The notes under the pieces are model-generated. The model was given only the letters and a program-made list of their open reading frames with translations. It was not told the origin of the DNA and did not search any database. A program made the translations under genes and the position numbers. Positions 34,101-40,100 of a DNA stretch of 64,000 bases are shown one piece after another. Every line of letters starts with the position of its first letter. Position 1 is the first letter of the stretch. The stretch is from Longimicrobiales bacterium (GTDB taxonomy: Bacteria; Gemmatimonadota; Gemmatimonadetes; Longimicrobiales; Gaopeijiaceae): positions 434,001-498,000 of the forward strand of contig CATQHQ010000002.1 of NCBI GenBank assembly GCA_958296005.1. The letters are read 5' to 3'.

Positions 34101-37100
34101 CTCGCCGGCTCCGTAGGTGTCGCCGCTGGCCGGTGAGCTGACGACCAAGATCGACCTGAACGTCGGTGCCGTGGCCACCCCGTTCACCTTGTGCGCCGCG
34201 TCGTTCCCGAAGGCGTGGCTGCCCAGCGCCAGCGCCGCGTTGGTCGCGACGCCGCTGCGGATCGTTCCACCGCCCGCCGTCAGCGCGCCCCCGCCGACGC
34301 TGATTCCGTCGTTGTCCAAGTCCGTTGCCCCCACGCGGTACTGGAACGTCAGGGTCTTGCTCCCGCTCCCGCCGACATACGCCGCCTGCGCCGTCTCGCC
34401 TCCAATTTCAAGCGCCAGTTGGGGCGTTCCCGACACCTGGACCACCACTGTGAACCCGACCTGCAGCTCGATCACCTCGTTGGCTCCGTAGGTGTCGCCG
34501 CTGGCCGGCGAGCTGGAGATGGAGACCGCGCTCACCGCCGGCACGGTCGCCGTCGAGCCGTCCACGTTGTGGCTCGGCGCGGCGGTGAAGGCGTGGCTGC
34601 CCAGATTGCGGTTCGCTGCCGCGCTGCTCGCTGTAGAAATCAGCAAGCCGCCGGTCAACGCGCCCGCGGCCACGCCTATGCCGTTGGCGTCCGTGTCGGC
34701 AGCCTGCACCACGTAGCCGAATCTGAGCGTCTTGCCTGTGATCTCGCCGCTCAGGAGGGACGCCTGCCGGGTCGCCGTGCCGATGGTCAACGCCAGCTGC
34801 ACGGTGCCGTTAACGGACAACGAAATGTTGAAACCGACGTCGATCTCGATCCGCTCGCCGGCCCCGTAGGTATTGCCGCTCACCGGAGAGCTGGTGATCG
34901 TCACCGCGTTTACGGTGGGCGGCGTGGCCGTGGTCCCGTCGACCTTGTGGTCGGACGCCGTGCCGATGGCGTGGCTGCCCAAGTCCAGGACGGCCGCCGT
35001 GCCAGCTGCACTCTGGATGGCGCCGCCGTTGAGCGCCAGTGCGCTCGCCCCGACTGCAATGCCGTCCGTATCCGCGTCGGCGCTCACCACCGCGTACTCG
35101 AAGGTCAGCGACGCGGTCCCGCTCCCGGAGGCGTAGGACGCTTGGCGCGTCTGCGACCCAATCGTCAGCGCCAGCTGCGGGGTCTCCGTTACCGTTACCG
35201 GCACCGAGAACCCCACCTGCACCGAGATCGTCTCGCCGGCTCCGTAGGTGTCGCCGCTGGCCGGCGCGCTGGAGATGGAGGCCGAGTTCACGGTGGCGGT
35301 GGCCACGCTGCCGTCCACCATGTGGTCCCCGTCGTTGGTGATCGCGTTCGTGCCCAGCCCCAGGCTCGCGGCCACCGCCGCGTCACGAGCGTCGTTGATG
35401 GCGCCGTTGTTCAATCCGAGCGCGGTAGCCCCGACGCTGATCCCGTCCGTGTCGCTGTCGGCCGCCTGCACCGTGTAGTGGAACGTCAGGCTGTCCGTCC
35501 CCGTGCCCGAGGCGTAGGCAGCTTGGCGAGTCGCCGTGCCGATCCCCAACGCCAGCTGCGGCGTGCCGCTCACGGTCACGGGCCGCGTGAACGTCACCGT
35601 CACCTCGATCTGCTCGCCCAGCTCGTACGTGCTGCTTCTCGCCGGGCTGCTCGCTATCGCCGCGCCGTTCACCGCCGACGCCGTCAACGTCCCGCCCGCC
35701 ACCTTGTGGCTTGAGCTGTTCGCAATGGCGTTCGCGCCCAGCCCCAGCAGCGCGTCCAACGCCCCGCCCGCCACATCGATCGACCCGCTGTTCAGCGACA
35801 GCGCGTCCGCCGCGATGCTGAGCCCGTCGTTGTCCGCGTCGCTTGACACCACCGTGTACCGGAACACCAGCGACGCCGTGCCCGTGCCGGAGACGTAATC
35901 GGCCAGCCGCGTCCGCAGCCCAATCCCCAGCGCCAGCTGCGGCGTGCCGCCCACGTCCACCGCCTTGTTGAACGTCACCGTGACCTCGATCCGCTCGCCC
36001 CGCTCGAACGTGCTGCCCACCGCCGGCGAACCGATCGCCACGCCCGTCACCCCCGGTGGCCCCTGGGCGCCGTCCACCATGTGGTTCCCGTCGTTGGTGA
36101 TCGCGTTCGTACCCAGCCCCAGGCTCGCCACCGTCGTCCCGTCGCGCGCGTCGTTGATCGACCCGCTGTTCAGCGACAGCGCGGTCGCCCCGATGCTGAG
36201 CCCGTCGCTGTCGCTGTCTGCCGCCACCACGGTGTAGCGGAACGTCAGGCTGTCCGTACCCGTGCCCGAGACATAGTTCGCCTGGCGCGTCTCATTGCCG
36301 ATTCCCAGCGCCAGCTGCGGCGTGCCGCGCACGGTCACGGGCCGCGTGAACGTCACCGCTACCTCGATCCGCTCGCCCAGCCCGTACGTGCTGCCGCTCG
36401 CCGGGCTGCTCGCTACCGCCGCGCCGCTCACCGCCGCCGCCGTGAACGTCCCGCCCGCCACTTTGTGGCCCGTGCTGTTCTCGATCGCGTTCGCGCCCAG
36501 GCCCAGCACTGCGTCCAGCGTCCCACCGGCCACATCGATCGACCCGCTGTTCAGCGACAGCGCGGTCGCCGCGATGCTGATCCCGTCGTTGTCCGTGTCC
36601 GCCTGCACGACCGTGTACGCGAAGACCAGCGACGCCGTCCCCGTGCCCGAGGCGTAGGACGCCTGCCGCGTCGCCCCGCCGATCCCCAGCGCCAGCTGCG
36701 GCGTGCCGCCCACGTCCACCGCCGTGTTGAACGTCACCGTGACCTCGATCCGCTCGCCCCGCTCGAACGTGTCGCTCACGACCGGCGAGCCGATCGCCAC
36801 GCCCGTCAACTCCGGCGCCCCCTGGGAGCCGTCCACCCTGTGATCCCCGTCGTCGGTGATCGCGTTCGTACCCAGCCCCAGGCTCGCCGCCGTCGTCCCG
36901 TCGCGCGCGTCGTTGATCGATCCGCTGTTCAGCGTCAGCGCGGTCGCCGCGACGCTGATCCCGTCGCTGTCGCTGTCGGATGCCTGCACCGTGTACCGGA
37001 AGGTCAGGGTCGTCGCCGTGCTCGAGCCGGAGGCGTAGTCCGCTTGGCGCGTCTCCGAGCCGATTCCCAGCGCCAGCTGCGGCGTGCCGCTCACGGTCAC

Positions 37101-40100
37101 GGGCCGCGTGAACGTCACCGACACCTCGATCCGTTGGCTCGGACCGTAATGGCTGCTGTTCGCCGGGCTGCTCGCGATCGCCGCGCCGCTTACCGCCGCC
37201 ACCGTGAACGTCCCGCCCGCCACCTTGTGGCCAGAACTGTTCTCGATCGCGTTCGCGCCCAGACCCAGCAGCGCGTCGGTGGTCCCGCTTGCCACATCGA
37301 TCGTCCCGCTGTTCAGCGTCAGCGCGGTCGCCGCGATGCTGATCCCGTCGTTGTCCGCGTCGCCCGAGGCGACCGTGTACTCGAAGACCAGCGACGCCGT
37401 GCCCGTGCCCGAGGCGTAGTCGGCCTGCAACGTCGCCGTCCCGATCGTCAGGGCCAGCTGCGGCGTGCCGCCCACATCCACCGCCTTGTTGAACGTCACC
37501 GTCACCTCGATCGTCTCGCTCCGCTCGAACGTGCTGCCCACCGCCGGCGAGCCGATCGCCACGCCCGTCACTCCCGGTGGCCCCGAGGTGCCGTCCACCC
37601 TGTGATCCCCGTCGTCGGTGATCGCGTTCGTGCCCAGTCCCAGGCTCGCCGCTGTCGTCCCGTCACGCGTATCGTTGATCGTCCCGGTGTTCAGCCCTAA
37701 AGCGGTCGCCGCGACGCTGAGCCCGTCGCTGTCGATGTCCGCCGCCTGCACCGTGTACTCGAACGCCTGCCAAAGCGTGCCCGTGCCCGAGTAGTAGTCC
37801 GCTTGGCGCGTCTCCGTGCCGATCCCCAGCGCCAGCTGCGGCGTGCCCGTCACCGTCACAGGGCGGTTGAACCTCACCTGCACATCGATCTGCTCGCCCA
37901 GCCCGTACGTGCTGCCGCTCGCCGGAGTGCTCACTATCACCACGTGCGTCACCACCGGCGCAGTCACCCTCGCGCCGTCCACCTTGTGGCCAGAGCTGTT
38001 CTCGATCGCGTTCGCGCCCAGACCCAGCAGCGCGTCCAACGCCCCGCCCGCCACATCGATCGACCCGCTGTTCAGCCTCAGCGCGTCTGCCGCGATGCTG
38101 AGCCCGTCGTTGTCCGTATCCGCCTGCACCACCGTGTACTCGAAGAACAGCGACGTCGTGCCCGAGCCCGAGGCGTAGGACGCCTGCCGCGTCTGCGCAC
38201 CGACCCCGAGCGCCAGCTGCGGCGTGCCGCCCACGTCCACCGCCTTGTTGAACGTCACCGTCACCTGGATCGTCTCGCCTCGCTCGAACGTGCCGCCCAC
38301 GACCGGCGAGCCGATCGCCACGCCCGTCACCCCCGGCGGCCCCTGGGCGCCGTCCACCCTGTGATCCCCGTCGTTGGTGATCGCGTTCGTGCCCAGCCCC
38401 AGGCTCGCCGCCGTCGTCCCATCGCGAGCGTCGTTGATCGTCCCGGTGTTCAACGTCAGCGCGTTCACCCCGACGCTGATCCCGTCGTTGTCGCTGTCCG
38501 TCGCCACCACGGCGTAGCGGAACGTCAGGCTGTCAGTACCCGTGCCCGAGACATAGTTCGCCTGGCGCGTCTCAGTGCCGATTCCCAGCGCTAGCTGCGG
38601 CGTGCCGCTCACGGTCACGGGCCGTGTGAGCGTCACCGCCACCTCGATCCGCTCGCTCAGCCCGTACGTGTTGCCGCTCGCCGGCGCGCTCGCTATCGCC
38701 GCGCCGCTCACCGCCGGCACCGTGAACGTCCCGCCCGCCACCTTGTGGCTCTCGCTGTTCTCGACTGCGTTGGCGCTCAGACCCAGCACCGCGTCGGTGG
38801 CCCCGCCGGCCACATCGATCGCCCCGCTGTTCAGCGACAGCGCGTTCGCCGCGATGCTGAGCCCGTCGTTGTCCGCGTCGCCCGAGGCGACCGTGTAGCG
38901 GAACACCAGCGACGCCGTGCCCGTGCCCGAGGCGTAGGACGCTTGCCGCGTCGCCGCGCCGATCCCAAGCGCCAGCTGCGGCGTGCCGTCCACGTCCACC
39001 GCCTTGTTGAACGTCACCGTCACCTCGATCCGCTCGCCCCGCTCGAACGTGTCGCCCACCGCCGGCGAGCCGATCGCCACGCCCGTCACCCCCGGCGGCC
39101 CCTGGCTGCCGTCCACCATGTGGCTGGAGCTGTTCGTGATCGTGTTCGTACCCAGCCCCAGGCTCGCCGCTGCCGCCGCATCGCGCGCATCGTTGATCGC
39201 GCCGGTGTTCAACCCGAGCGCGGTCGCCGCGACGCTGATCCCGTCGCTGTCGCTGTCGGCCGCCACCACGGCGTACCGGAACGTCAGGCTGTCCGTACCC
39301 GAACCCGAGGCGTAGTCCGCCTGCCGCGTCTCCGTGCCGATTCCCAGCGCCAGCTGAGGCGTGCCGCTCACGGCCACGGGCCGCGTGAACGTCACCGCCA
39401 CCTCGATCTGCTCGCCCAGCACGTACGTGTTGCCGCTCGTCGGGCTGCTGGATATCGCCGCGCCGCTTACCGCCGCCGCCGTGAACGTCCCGCCCGCCAC
39501 TTTGTGGTTCTGGCTGTTGCCGATCGCGTTCCCGCCCAGCCCCAGTAGCGCATCGGTTGTCCCGCCAGCCACATCGATCGACCCGCTGTTCAGCGACAGC
39601 GCGTTCGCCGCGATGCTGAGCCCGTCGCCGTCAGCGTCCGCCTGCACCACCGTGTACTGGAACACCAGCGACGCCGTCCCCGTGCCCGAGGCGTACTCCG
39701 CCTGCCGCGTCAGCGAGCCGATCCCCAGCGCCAGCTGCGGCGTGCCGTCCACGTCCACCGCCTTGTTGAACGTCACCGTCACCTCGATCGTCTCGCCCCG
39801 CTCGAACGTGTCGCCCACGACCGGCGAGCCGATCGCCACGCCCGTCACCCCCGGCGGCCCCTGGCTGCCGTCCACCATGTGGCTGGAGCTGTTCGTGATC
39901 GTGTTCGCACCCAGCCCCACGCCCGCCGCCGTCGTCTCGTCGCGCGCGTCGGTGACGCTCGCACCATTCAACCCGAGCGCATTGCCGCCAATGCTGATCC
40001 CGTCGCTGTCGATGTCCGTCGCCACCACGGTGTAGTGGAACGTCAGCGTCTTCGAGCCCGTACCCGAGGCGTAGGAGGCTTGGCGCGTCTGCGTCCCGAT

